Source of the DNA: Saussurea involucrata
Taxonomy: Eukaryota > Streptophyta > Magnoliopsida > Asterales > Asteraceae
Reading direction: 5' to 3'
Length of the DNA stretch: 64,000 bases
Assembly: GCA_033807775.1 (NCBI GenBank)
Contig: CM066326.1
Coordinates: 94,404,873 to 94,468,872 of the forward strand
Shown here: piece after piece, positions 58,001 through 64,000 of the stretch
How the letters are laid out: each line of letters opens with the position of its first letter
Position numbering within the stretch: position 1 is the stretch's first letter
The notes under the pieces: model-generated
What the model saw: the letters and a program-made list of their open reading frames with translations, nothing else
Told to the model about the DNA's origin: nothing
The model's database searches: none
Translations under genes and position numbers: made by a program

Positions 58001-58055
58001 CCGCCGACATATGGCGGAGTCAATTTATGCGCATTGTCTAATAGGGCCACGTTAG
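46084..58055 (+). CDS. DUF1985-Ulp1 (C48-like) cysteine peptidase gene of MULE3
   Basis: Predicted exons: 46084-46104, 54815-55489, 55579-55719, 55803-56195, 56271-56360, 56440-56496, 56576-56653, 56735-56848, 56929-57330, 57412-57582, 57648-58055; about 849 residues. Every intron is phase 0 with GT-AG ends. The first exon (M-S-R-I-T-S-L) is inferred because it fits the frame and follows the TIR promoter; its 8.7-kb intron contains the minisatellite and the copia element. Exons 2-3 encode a DUF1985-type domain (F-G-R-R-E-F-C-L-I-T-G-L-R-F-G; I-W-I-L-E-M-F-P). Exon 4 has S-S-S-Y-Q-x-P repeats. Exons 6-8 are tandem duplicates. Exon 9 has a K/G-rich basic signal. Exons 10-11 are the Ulp1 peptidase with H725, D742, a Q near 793 and C801 (L-Y-A-D-C-G-V-W-V-C). 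Ulp1 enzymes remove SUMO or related tags; the role in MULEs is unknown. No lesion seen. Confidence 0.8.
46105..47230. repeat. Low-complexity TTTTTATAAAAA tract in MULE3
   Basis: About 1.1 kb made of degenerate words such as GTGTTTTTATAAAAAAATTG and their inverse, CAATTTTTTTATAAAAACAC, in mixed orientation. Because TTTTTATAAAAA is its own inverse, many hairpins are possible. A longer inverted pair is GATATTTGTATGTTATAATG (46249-46268 and 46638-46657) against CATTATAACATACAAATATC (47028-47047). It lies in the first intron of the Ulp1 gene. Confidence 0.85.
47345..47786 (+). repeat. 48-bp minisatellite, left part
   Basis: Units of the form CCGCACTTTATCTATATATA + ACACTATTATACGTTGAAATAAAATAAA recur every 48 bp (47345, 47393, 47441, 47489 and so on), about nine copies. 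Variants have CAATATGATACG instead of CACTATTATACG. The array is broken at 47786 by the copia insertion and resumes at 54105. Confidence 0.93.
47787..48922 (-). repeat. 3' LTR of the gag-only copia element
   Basis: The LTR on the minus strand starts TGTTGGTGCAAGTGTACCCC and ends TTAGGTTGTCTAACA. It has two tandem 70-bp units, each with the palindromes GGCGGTATACCGCC and CCGCGGTATACCGCGG (48381-48394, 48402-48417, 48451-48464, 48472-48487). Confidence 0.93.
48923..48937 (-). other. Polypurine tract of the gag-only copia element
   Basis: On the minus strand AAAAAGGGGGAGAT lies directly before the 3' LTR start TGTTGG. The preceding TTGTCATCATC context is typical of the 3' end of plant SIRE-type copia elements. 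Confidence 0.8.
49210..50394 (-). CDS. Unrecognised second protein of the gag-only copia element
   Basis: A complete 394-residue reading frame. The first ATG gives a serine/proline-rich and hydrophobic start; a more likely start is the internal M-A-P-K-R-A-R-T-S-R at residue 52 (50241), a basic, serine-rich beginning. The body (F-S-S-I-D-W-E-P-F-L-S-F, F-D-W-S-L-E-D-F-S-R-I-L-G-L, L-P-E-N-L-R-F-W-N-K-I-I-L-F-N-V, A-T-Y-I-I-A-H-R-M) resembles the putative plant transposon protein family often found in retroelement and satellite-like contexts, and ends with an acidic coiled segment. It sits where SIRE-type elements keep an extra envelope-like gene, but I see no clear membrane protein features. 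Function unknown. The region upstream, 50430-50661, has six GGTATACC palindromes. Confidence 0.7.
   Translation of the reverse strand: MFPFFFILSALSLSPSSCRRPPPTTSAVNNRNFFRPPELQPFDNSLLSFLQMAPKRARTSRGASSSQNPSDPPQNRRAQRRHIFESRPCNPGRPVDLVGLEHLGTFEAFSSIDWEPFLSFQGDIPFSSMVDFYAGYDFNETTHRVSLQIFNHSFDWSLEDFSRILGLTHSNINVFSNNTAFTSLLTQVQETQETILQSILAPAFRNNFPSILTDQHLPENLRFWNKIILFNVLGRAGNFDRLGALQCYILYCLRHGIRINATYIIAHRMVISETGNQSLPFGYLIRNLFTNLQIPIIGRMLAPTPSLNALTVSRMSAPPGRALHRPLDPAPEEDDPYAIPAGAISNRQIYSAIIDLRRSYDADQRVVQDRLEDIDEQLWTLSNQLNEIEFIDSD
50395..51000. other. Non-coding part with GGTATACC palindromes
   Basis: Six copies of the (A/C)GCGGTATACCG(C/A) motif lie at 50433-50661 (about 50434, 50455, 50533, 50552, 50629, 50650), in pairs separated by about 20 bp. 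The section is followed by a triple repeat of TATTATAxCCTCGxCAGG (50786-50855). The missing pol region would be expected here. Confidence 0.8.
51001..52899 (-). CDS. Gag protein of the gag-only copia element
   Basis: A complete 632-residue reading frame starting M-A-Q-Q-T, 70 bp inside the 5' LTR. Residues about 1-215 form the UBN2-type copia Gag domain (F-G-I-W-A-E-L-F-E-C-H-V-R-G; L-I-W-Q-S-L-S-D-T-H-R-G-N; S-I-D-S-M-F-K-R-F-N; I-L-R-A-L-P-S-E-W). An acidic-basic linker follows, then a CCHC zinc knuckle at residues 318-331 (C-Y-V-C-G-D-K-D-H-Y-A-S-V-C), then a long coiled-coil part (about 400-500) with C-x-x-C pairs. The protein stops shortly after K-W-I-P-K-G, where Gag-Pol of an intact relative would be expected to continue. 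It is clearly similar to the Gag starting at 62592. Gag builds the cytoplasmic particle; this one would have to borrow the polymerase of its relative. Confidence 0.92.
   Translation of the reverse strand: MAQQTVLFSKPPIIDTEKFGIWAELFECHVRGKSQKIWDIIENGNFRPTKVENDLIVDKPIKDWTPAEESHYCLNFEAKNILYAALTSDEIERVYTYKTANLIWQSLSDTHRGNTQVKSSKINILVHDYELFEMSKDESIDSMFKRFNLIMTTLKGLGRTYPNEDYVRKILRALPSEWMAKITSLEDSRDLATMKLDDLIGNLKVHEIALKRNQVREQVKKKSIALEAVASKDEKEKEEEEDASSSDDEPENLDDLVKLVRKLSKLLSNKKFAKNDRFQENGDYRRGGKNQSRNVHKSEDKYDESSDDEKANKKKGFCYVCGDKDHYASVCPKRAKQINTPKALIGGALSASINEAKNFCFMADHDNEVSSSYSPKNNCDSNYSDNYYSDDENNLDELYKSFHDMAALANKYKDEISNLKETVSVYKKEIDDGKQKSAHYLDVITKLENKLSEKDICKSCVILNDKIACLNKKTHEDIICAKCEILENEIACLNAKCKSHERNDLLANAFNSSNDKVLKMLNMPNRINCRKGIGSDTCVDKCSCKPIKRFFASPKVDTRKPPYMSKIKNMNYGRKPYARMYNSNFSRPKNNVNLHASFYVYDKYDRKIKMVRKWIPKGMFNVDNPGGMRLWF
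52955..52968 (-). other. Primer-binding site of the gag-only copia element
   Basis: On the minus strand TTTGGTATCAGAGC begins directly at the end of the 5' LTR. It matches the initiator tRNA-Met 3' end, as in the element at 62534. Confidence 0.9.
52969..54104 (-). repeat. 5' LTR of the gag-only copia element
   Basis: Same length and nearly identical to the LTR at 47787-48922. The palindromes are at 53563-53576, 53584-53599, 53633-53646 and 53654-53669. The short reading frames inside both LTRs (for example 53447-53680) are not supported as genes; they follow from the LTR duplication. Confidence 0.93.
54105..54737 (+). repeat. 48-bp minisatellite, right part
   Basis: About 13 further copies of the CCGCACTTTATCTATATATA-containing 48-bp unit, in the same orientation as the left part. 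Together with 47345-47786 the original array had about 22 copies. It decays near 54740-54790 into shorter AACATCTATATA words, just before the acceptor of Ulp1 exon 2. Confidence 0.92.
56361..56848 (+). repeat. Tandem intron-exon duplication in the Ulp1 gene
   Basis: Three successive intron-exon units start with GTAAGTGACAxTGAGTAACC (or GTTAGTGACACTG for the next intron) and continue through ATGATCAATGTCACGCAGGC into GGGATGTCGG. Exon 6 is the shortest. Exons 7 and 8 share their first 24 or so codons exactly. The unit is about 136-159 bp. All boundaries are phase 0, so each added unit keeps the frame. Confidence 0.92.
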
Positions 58056-58679
58056 GTTGTTTATGTAACATTAAATAATTGTTATTTTTAGTATTAACTT
58101 ATTTTGTTAAAGTATTGTGATTGATTGACTTACTGTTTACTTCATTTGGTTTTTGCTAATTTCATCCATTTACTCAACTTTGAGTATCGATATCTCTTTC
58201 ACACATACTCTATTTTGGACGCATTATATATCATTTCGAAGATCTCATATAGAAGAACATAAACCTACTAAAAGTTAGTTATATATAACACATATATATA
58301 AATTTAAATGCGTCCAAAGTTTAGTAAAACCCATATTTCCAACACCTAGTAAGTAGGTTTATGAAACTTGCGATAATCCTAATACAGAGATTATTGGATG
58401 AACAAGCATTTATTTCTTGATTATTGGGGTATTGGTTCTTGTTGTCTGGAAGTGATTCATATGATGCAAAAATTGGTATCATGTAATGTAGAACAATATA
58501 TATATTATAGAAACTTGCATTTGATAGTACCATATAAATCTGATCTAAATTCTCATTAATTAGCTATGTTTGACTACTTAAAGACTAATTTTCTGCCTAA
58601 TGAAAGACCTTTATTCAAGAGCAGACGAATATTGCAGTTACTTTTTCAGTGGAATCATGCAGACAACTTTTTCAGACGA

Positions 58680-59105
58680 AATCTATAAACACATTCAAAT
58701 AATAATAATTTAAAACGATTTAATGAATTAGTTAATATATGATTATTATGTTAATGCGATAGGAGTGTAAAAAAAAATTGAAAAAAAAATAAGAGATGTA
58801 CCATAAATTAAATAATTAATTATAAGGGTATGAATTTTAAATATAAAAAATATTTTTTTATGTAGTGTATAACTGTATATGATATATATTAAAATATATA
58901 AATCCAAAAAAATTCAAGATTGGGCTCATTTCGAACATATCGAAGAGACGATTATAATGGTGTAATTTGTTAAAATTAAAACGTATTTTTTTAACGTATT
59001 TTAGTTAATAAACGATTATATGTGTTAAATGTAAAATTAAAATAATGAAATTAAAAGGTATAAAGTAAATTTAGTAAATAAGTATAGGGGTTGAAAGTGT
59101 AACAT
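58680..59105 (-). repeat. MULE subterminal repeat, copy 3 (MULE3 interior)
   Basis: This AT-rich sequence reads, on the minus strand, TTACACTTTCAACCCCTATA and then on to AATAATAATTTAAAACG inverse words. It matches 826-1240 and 16660-16860. It adjoins the right TIR of MULE3, so in this element it is simply the subterminal region. Confidence 0.65.
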
Positions 59106-59431
59106 TTCATTTTAAATTCGTAAAATGGACGAAATGGGGTGAACAGTACCAAAATATCAAAATTTTCATAAATGGTCCCTGGAATTTTTCAAAAATGGTC
59201 CCTTGCAATTGAAAAGTCACAAAAATAACCCCATCGCGGGATGAGCCCGCGATCGCGGGATTCCATTTTTCAAAAATGGTCCCTGCAAGTTTAAAAAAGT
59301 GTCAGAAAAGGTCTCTGGCCCGCGATCGCGGGCTCCCATCGCGGATTTTTGGGGTATTTTTGCAAAGTGGGAGAGATTTTGGGTATTTCAGTAAAAGATG
59401 GTTTGACTTAGGGTATTTTAATTAATTTCCC
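59106..59431 (-). repeat. MULE3 right terminal inverted repeat
   Basis: It contains CCCGCGATCGCGGG at 59246-59259 and 59319-59332, AAAATGGTCCCTG repeats and the terminal GGGTATTTTAATTAATTTCCC. Only the outermost 100 bp or so match the left arm closely; the inner parts differ because of the tandem growth on the left. Confidence 0.85.
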
Positions 59432-59440
59432 TAATATTTA

Positions 59441-60571
59441 AGGGGGTTAATTATTTATTCTCGATGGTTATTGTTTTTATTGAAGGTTTAAATAAGAGAT
59501 TAAATAAGATGATAAGATAAAAATAATTCAAATAGATATATATTATATATAAATTTATATTTTTAATAATTTATATACAAAGTATTTTTATTTAAACTAA
59601 TCCCTATACATGTATATTTGATATTCGGGTCGTTGTAAAAAAATGTTAATTTATTTGTGTTTTAAATAACAAAAAACTTATAGATAAATATATTAACAAT
59701 GAGAATTTTTCTTAAAAAACAGTGAAAATTAATGTCCCGATTTACCGACTGGTGTAAATTTGTAAATTAATAATTTAAAATTTGAACGCAAAAATGAATT
59801 TCATTTCTATTATTGTAGCTTACAGTTTTACCAAGTTAGAAGGTAAAATGATATATGAAATCATGGGTCATTTAATTTATGTTTTAAGGCACACATTAAT
59901 CCATACATATTTACCAAATTGAGTCCTTAAAAATATGCTTATTTGTGGCTTTGTAAAGATAATTCAAATTCAAATTCAAATTAAAACAACTATATTATAA
60001 AAAAGGTTATATTTATTAAAAAATTATATTACTTTTAGGCAATGTTGTAATGTGGAAATGTCTTTTTTCTTTTGTGACAATTATTATACGATTGTAATTT
60101 TAAAATAACATTTTACTTTTTATAAATATCGTGTAATTACTACTACACGTTGTTATTTACACCTTTTGGGATTAAAAATGTAAAAAAAAAATCAAAAAAA
60201 ATATTATTAAATAACTTAAAATAATTATTAAATTAATTCTCAAACTTAGAATATTTAGAGAACAACTCATTATTTCTTCCGCAACTTTAAAAGTTAAAAA
60301 ATTAATCAACATTTCTTCAACAACTTTATAAATTCAAAAAAATAACGCAGGACTTTTTTTTTGAACCTTTTAATATAAATCAGTTTTTGTTGTATTTTTT
60401 ATATATAGAAAACAATATTATTGTAATAGAATATAGATAAAGTAATGTTGTATAATAATAATATAAAAATAACGTTTAGTAATAATTTTTTAATATGTTT
60501 GTAATACAATAACATAAATACAAAAAAGTATTTCTTATAATAATAATAAATAAGTAATAATAAGGTAATAC
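59441..60571. other. AT-rich spacer
   Basis: No supportable gene or element. Very AT-rich, with short T and A runs and a CAAATTCAAATTCAAATT microsatellite near 59968. Confidence 0.5.
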
Positions 60572-60574
60572 TTA

Positions 60575-61051
60575 GAGCATCCACAACAATGAAATTTCAT
60601 TCCAATTGTAAATGGACCACATCAGCGTCACGTCAGCTTTGCAATTATCTTGAAATTATCTCTCACAACAATGAAATTTCATTCACTTTCTAAAGTGACA
60701 CCTAATCATAAAAAACTATATTTTAATCAAATAACAACAAAACTATAATTAAATACTCTTTACTATAATTTAATATGAAATATTTTATTAATTAAATAAC
60801 TATAATTAAATACTCTCTACAAAACATCATAAAACATGATTTGACATAAAACAATTTCTAATTTAGAAATTATTCCCTATAATTTCTTATACTATTTACT
60901 GCCACATCAGCAAAAGTACTGATTTGACATTTGCAAATTACCAAAACCAATTTATAATTTAGCAATCATACTCACAACCACTACAATTTATAATTTAGCA
61001 ATCCTACATGACACTTTTGCAATTAAAATGAAATCCTTGTTGTGGATGCTC
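60575..61051. mobile_element. Tourist-like MITE
   Basis: The 477-bp element has ends GAGCATCCACAACAATGAAA and the inverse of GAGCATCCACAACAAGGATT, with TTA duplicated on both sides (60572-60574 and 61052-61054). The interior repeats AATTTATAATTTAGCAATC and AATGAAATTTCATT. No coding capacity. Confidence 0.85.
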
Positions 61052-61183
61052 TTAGGCATTGTTTGGCAAAAAAAACTATCTTATAAGCTAGATTCTTTTT
61101 GGTGTATATGTTTGGATGACCATAAACTAGCTTTTTAAAATATTACTTGGAATAGTGTTTCAGTAGTTTTTTGTGAATATTTC

Positions 61184-62533
61184 TGTTGGTGCAAGTATAC
61201 CCAGCTTTAAATATTGTGATATATTTTTGGTACACATAAAATCACATCTCCATATTTATTTTGATGATTACAAAACACACCGCATTATCTGTTATCTAAT
61301 ATTTTATCTGAGTGTGCAGATATTTAAATAATCTCGATAAATTTTTTTATCTGAAGAATCCAAGTCTGAAGAGTTTCGTCATTTTATTTTAAAATGATAA
61401 ACACCCTAAAATATTTTATCACTTGGATATTTCGTATCTATATAAATATATTTGAATCAAATATATATATAATTTTTTTTAATTCACATGATATATATAT
61501 ATATTATTATGCATGTCTGCTACTGTTCATCAAACTGCAAAAAGATTGTGATCAGCCGAAGTACCCTGCGTTGCCATGCTCTCATTGGACAAATCTTTTG
61601 GCGGTATACCGCCAAGGTTCACGCGGTATACCGCGGGTACTGTTCTCCATCAGCATCATCTGCATATGAAGCTTCGTTTGTCAGGAAATATGTCAGGCGG
61701 TATACCGCCATGTGCAACGCGGTATACCGCGGGTACACAAAGCCGTTGGTTTTTTGCAGGGTTGCAGGGTTGACCTTCTCCTCTGCTGCACCTTTTTCTG
61801 ACGCAGGTATACCGCGATGGTTTGGCGGTATACCGCGAATGCCTCAAGTCTGTTGTTCTTCCAGTATAAATACATGCTTCCAGCAGCCTTCAATGCTTAC
61901 ACCAACTTCAGCAATAAATTCTCCCTCAGCATTTGATTATTATTCTGCTGCTTTCTTACTCACACTAAATCACTTAAACTGATAAAATTAATTTTTGAGC
62001 AAGAAATCTTGAGTTGATAGCAGATTAAAATCTCTCGATTAGTTGAATCAGCAACACAACTCAAGTGATCAAACTCTCTAAAAATATCCAAGTGATAAAC
62101 CTTATTCAAGAGTGATTATTCATATTAAAATCTCTACCCTCTTGTAAGTGTTTGAATTAGAGTGAGTGATCCACATTAATCTCTCAAAGAAGAGTGTTTC
62201 GCGTTTGTTGTATTAAGGTTTGTGTTTCTACCGTAAAGAACACGTTTCGTATTGGATCTCCGAGAAGTGTTATTTTCTCGAGGTGGACTAGCCAACTTTG
62301 TGTTTGGTGAACCACTTTAAAAATATCGTTGTCAAGTATTCTCTTTCCCTTATCTCTTTACATTTCCGCTGTGCATTTAAATTATATCTGTTTATATAAT
62401 TGTTGTATATTTACTTGTTTATACTCTGCTTTATTTTTACTGTATTGTTTGTACTGTATTTATTTGTTCAAAGAATTTTTGAAAGAAAAAGATTTTAAAT
62501 ACAACCTTACCCCCCCCCTTAGGTTGTCCAACA
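61184..62533 (+). repeat. 5' LTR of the right-edge copia element
   Basis: Starts TGTTGGTGCAAGTATACCCA and ends CCTTAGGTTGTCCAACA. Six GGTATACC palindromes lie at about 61600, 61622, 61696, 61718, 61805 and 61824, arranged in three pairs like those of the gag-only element. The sequence around them has diverged, while the palindromes persist. The short reading frames in this LTR are not supported as genes. Confidence 0.9.
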
Positions 62534-62547
62534 TTTGGTATCAGAGC
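62534..62547 (+). other. Primer-binding site of the right-edge copia element
   Basis: TTTGGTATCAGAGC follows the LTR end directly and matches the initiator tRNA-Met 3' end. Confidence 0.9.
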
Positions 62548-62591
62548 AGGTCTTTCAAAATATTCTGCATATTTTTCTCTTATTCTTCTAA

Positions 62592-64000
62592 ATGGCTCAA
62601 CAAACTAATATCGTGTTTTCAAAACCTCCTTTGATAGATACTGAAAAGTTTGGCATTTGGGCCGAGCTATTTGAATGTCACGTGCGTGGCAAAAATCAAA
62701 AGATTTGGAACATCATAGAAAAAGGGAATTTTAAACCCACCATTGTGAAAGATGATGTTTATATTGATAAACCTATAGATGACTGGACTACTTCTGATGA
62801 AGCTCATTTTTGTTTAAACTTTGAAGCTAAGAATATATTATATGCTGCTTTAACATCTGACGAAATTGAAAGAGTATATACTTATAAAACTGCAAATCAA
62901 ATATGGGAAAGTTTAAATAATACTCATCGTGGAAACACGGAGGTTAAATCTAGTAAAGTAAATATTTTAGTTCACGGTTATGAACTATTCGAAATGAAAC
63001 AAGATGAGTCAATTGACTCAATGTTTAAAAGATTTAACCTTATTGTGACTACTTTGAAAGGTTTGGATCGCACTTATCCTAACGAGGACTATATAAGGAA
63101 AATCCTACGAGCTCTTCCTTCGGAGTGGATGCAAAAGATAACATCCTTAGAAGACTCCCGTGACCTTTCCATAATGAAGATAGATGACTTGATCGGTAAT
63201 CTTAAAGTGCATGAAATTGCACTTAAAAGAAACAAAGACCGGGAGCAAGTTAAAAAGAAATCAATCGCTCTCAATGTCTCAACACCAAAAGATGAGAAGA
63301 AAAAGGAGAAAGCTAGCTCCTCGAAAGATCCATCCGAAACTCTCGATGAAGTCGCCATGTTGGTAAGAAACTTTTCCAAATTTCTTAATAATAATAATAA
63401 ATTTTCTAACAATGGCAGATTTCAAAGAAACGGTAACTACCGTCGTGGTGGTGAAAATCGAAGTCGTAAGTTCCATAAACGAGACGAAAAAGTTAAGAAA
63501 AATGGCGACTCGAGTGAAGACGATAAAGCTAAGCCAAAGAGAGGCTTTTGCTACTCATGTGGTGACAAAGACCACTACGCCAATGAATGTCCAAAAAAGA
63601 ACAAATTCCAAAAGAAGAAGGAGAAAGCCTTCATTGGAGGCGCGTGGAGCGAGAGTGAAGAAGAAGATGACTATCAAGCCATTTGTCTTATGGCCGATAG
63701 CGACGACGAGGTAAAATCTTCTTACTCGGATTACGATAGTGATTATGAAAGTGATAGTGAAAATAATCTTGAAGAATTATATGAATCTTTTCATAAAATG
63801 GCCGCTCTTGCAAATCGTTACCAAGATGAGAATGCTATGTTAAAAGAAACTGTAAATGCATGTAAAAAGGAAATAAAAAATGTTAAACAAAAATCTGAAA
63901 ATGATATAGATATAATTGCTAAATTAGAAACTAAATTAGGAGAAAAAGATTTTTGTAAATCTTGTGATGTTTTAAATAAAGAAATTGCATGCTTGAATAA
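62592..64000 (+). CDS. Gag (or Gag-Pol) of the right-edge copia element, partial
   Basis: The frame opens with M-A-Q-Q-T-N at 62592 and has no stop to the end of the window (about 469 codons). It shows the UBN2-type Gag domain (F-G-I-W-A-E-L-F-E-C-H-V-R-G; S-I-D-S-M-F-K-R-F-N; I-L-R-A-L-P-S-E-W), a lysine/serine-rich linker, a CCHC knuckle (C-Y-S-C-G-D-K-D-H-Y-A-N-E-C, about 63549-63590) and the start of a coiled-coil part with C-K-S-C. It is the same protein family as the Gag at 51001-52899 and colinear with it. The intact frame suggests a functional or recent copy. Confidence 0.93.
   Translation, partial: MAQQTNIVFSKPPLIDTEKFGIWAELFECHVRGKNQKIWNIIEKGNFKPTIVKDDVYIDKPIDDWTTSDEAHFCLNFEAKNILYAALTSDEIERVYTYKTANQIWESLNNTHRGNTEVKSSKVNILVHGYELFEMKQDESIDSMFKRFNLIVTTLKGLDRTYPNEDYIRKILRALPSEWMQKITSLEDSRDLSIMKIDDLIGNLKVHEIALKRNKDREQVKKKSIALNVSTPKDEKKKEKASSSKDPSETLDEVAMLVRNFSKFLNNNNKFSNNGRFQRNGNYRRGGENRSRKFHKRDEKVKKNGDSSEDDKAKPKRGFCYSCGDKDHYANECPKKNKFQKKKEKAFIGGAWSESEEEDDYQAICLMADSDDEVKSSYSDYDSDYESDSENNLEELYESFHKMAALANRYQDENAMLKETVNACKKEIKNVKQKSENDIDIIAKLETKLGEKDFCKSCDVLNKEIACLN

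Larger units (their letters stand above)
45459..59431 (+). mobile_element. MULE3: 14-kb Ulp1-carrying Mutator-like element
   Basis: The element begins GGGAAATTAATTAAAATACCC and ends with the exact inverse; both ends match MULE2. TAATATTTA is duplicated perfectly on both sides (45450-45458 and 59432-59440). It carries one gene, a DUF1985-Ulp1 peptidase gene of 11 exons, and no transposase. It is enlarged by a 6,318-bp gag-only copia insertion; without it the element would be about 7.65 kb. This is the plan of the Kaonashi-type MULEs first described in Arabidopsis, which spread Ulp1-like genes and depend on transposase made elsewhere. Confidence 0.9.
61184..64000 (+). mobile_element. Ty1/copia (SIRE-like) element, 5' part
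   Basis: A 1,350-bp LTR, tRNA-Met primer site and open gag are seen before the window ends. The LTR ends, primer site and Gag match the gag-only element at 47787-54104, so both belong to one family. Whether pol follows cannot be seen. Confidence 0.9.

Noticed and set aside
1..64000. tRNA, rRNA or snoRNA genes
   Set aside because: I saw no cloverleaf with matching A and B boxes and no rRNA-like conserved segments; tRNA-like words were retroelement primer sites only.

Overview
The window looks like a repeat-rich, gene-poor stretch of a eudicot plant genome. The evidence is AT-rich sequence, GT-AG introns, plant-specific gene families (IDD zinc finger, plant SANT/RERE-like protein) and many plant transposons. 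The transposon mix would suit an asterid such as Asteraceae, but nothing here proves the family. Only two ordinary host genes are visible. One is a complete three-exon INDETERMINATE DOMAIN (IDD) C2H2 transcription factor (minus strand, 26628-28604). The other is a SANT-domain, RERE-like nuclear protein gene (minus strand, 40383-43470) whose last intron holds a small CACTA element and whose 5' region holds a solo copia LTR.

Layout. 1-5040: a decayed Mutator-like element (MULE) whose SWIM/OTU gene is split by a 1,966-bp solo LTR with a perfect 5-bp target duplication. 5134-7063: a nonautonomous Harbinger element, a possible Helitron end and a foldback element. 7447-12372 (MULE1) and 13368-18281 (MULE2): two almost complete two-gene MULEs of about 4.9 kb, with long terminal inverted repeats (TIRs) and 9-bp target duplications (perfect for MULE1, 7 of 9 for MULE2). 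Each has a MuDR-type transposase with one in-frame TGA and a convergent small coiled-coil gene. 18415-20938: a Tourist-like MITE and a compact intact PIF/Harbinger transposon. 22001-22500: assembly gap. 22501-25720: 5' end of a Ty3/gypsy element. 31115-39400: one solo gypsy LTR and two further gypsy LTRs, one of which ends exactly where the other begins. 45459-59431 (MULE3): a 14-kb MULE with perfect 9-bp target duplications that carries a DUF1985-Ulp1 peptidase gene instead of a transposase. Its first intron contains a 48-bp minisatellite, which is split by a very young gag-only copia element. 61184-64000: the 5' part of a related copia element that runs off the window.

How the parts relate. 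MULE2 and MULE3 share TIR ends and the palindrome CCCGCGATCGCGGG, so a MULE2-type transposase is the natural candidate to move the Ulp1-carrying MULE3 (inference). The gag-only copia element and the one at the right edge share LTR ends, primer-binding site and Gag, so they look like a nonautonomous/autonomous pair. A recurring pattern is that several unrelated transposon families each carry their own GC-rich palindrome, often repeated, inside the LTR or TIR.
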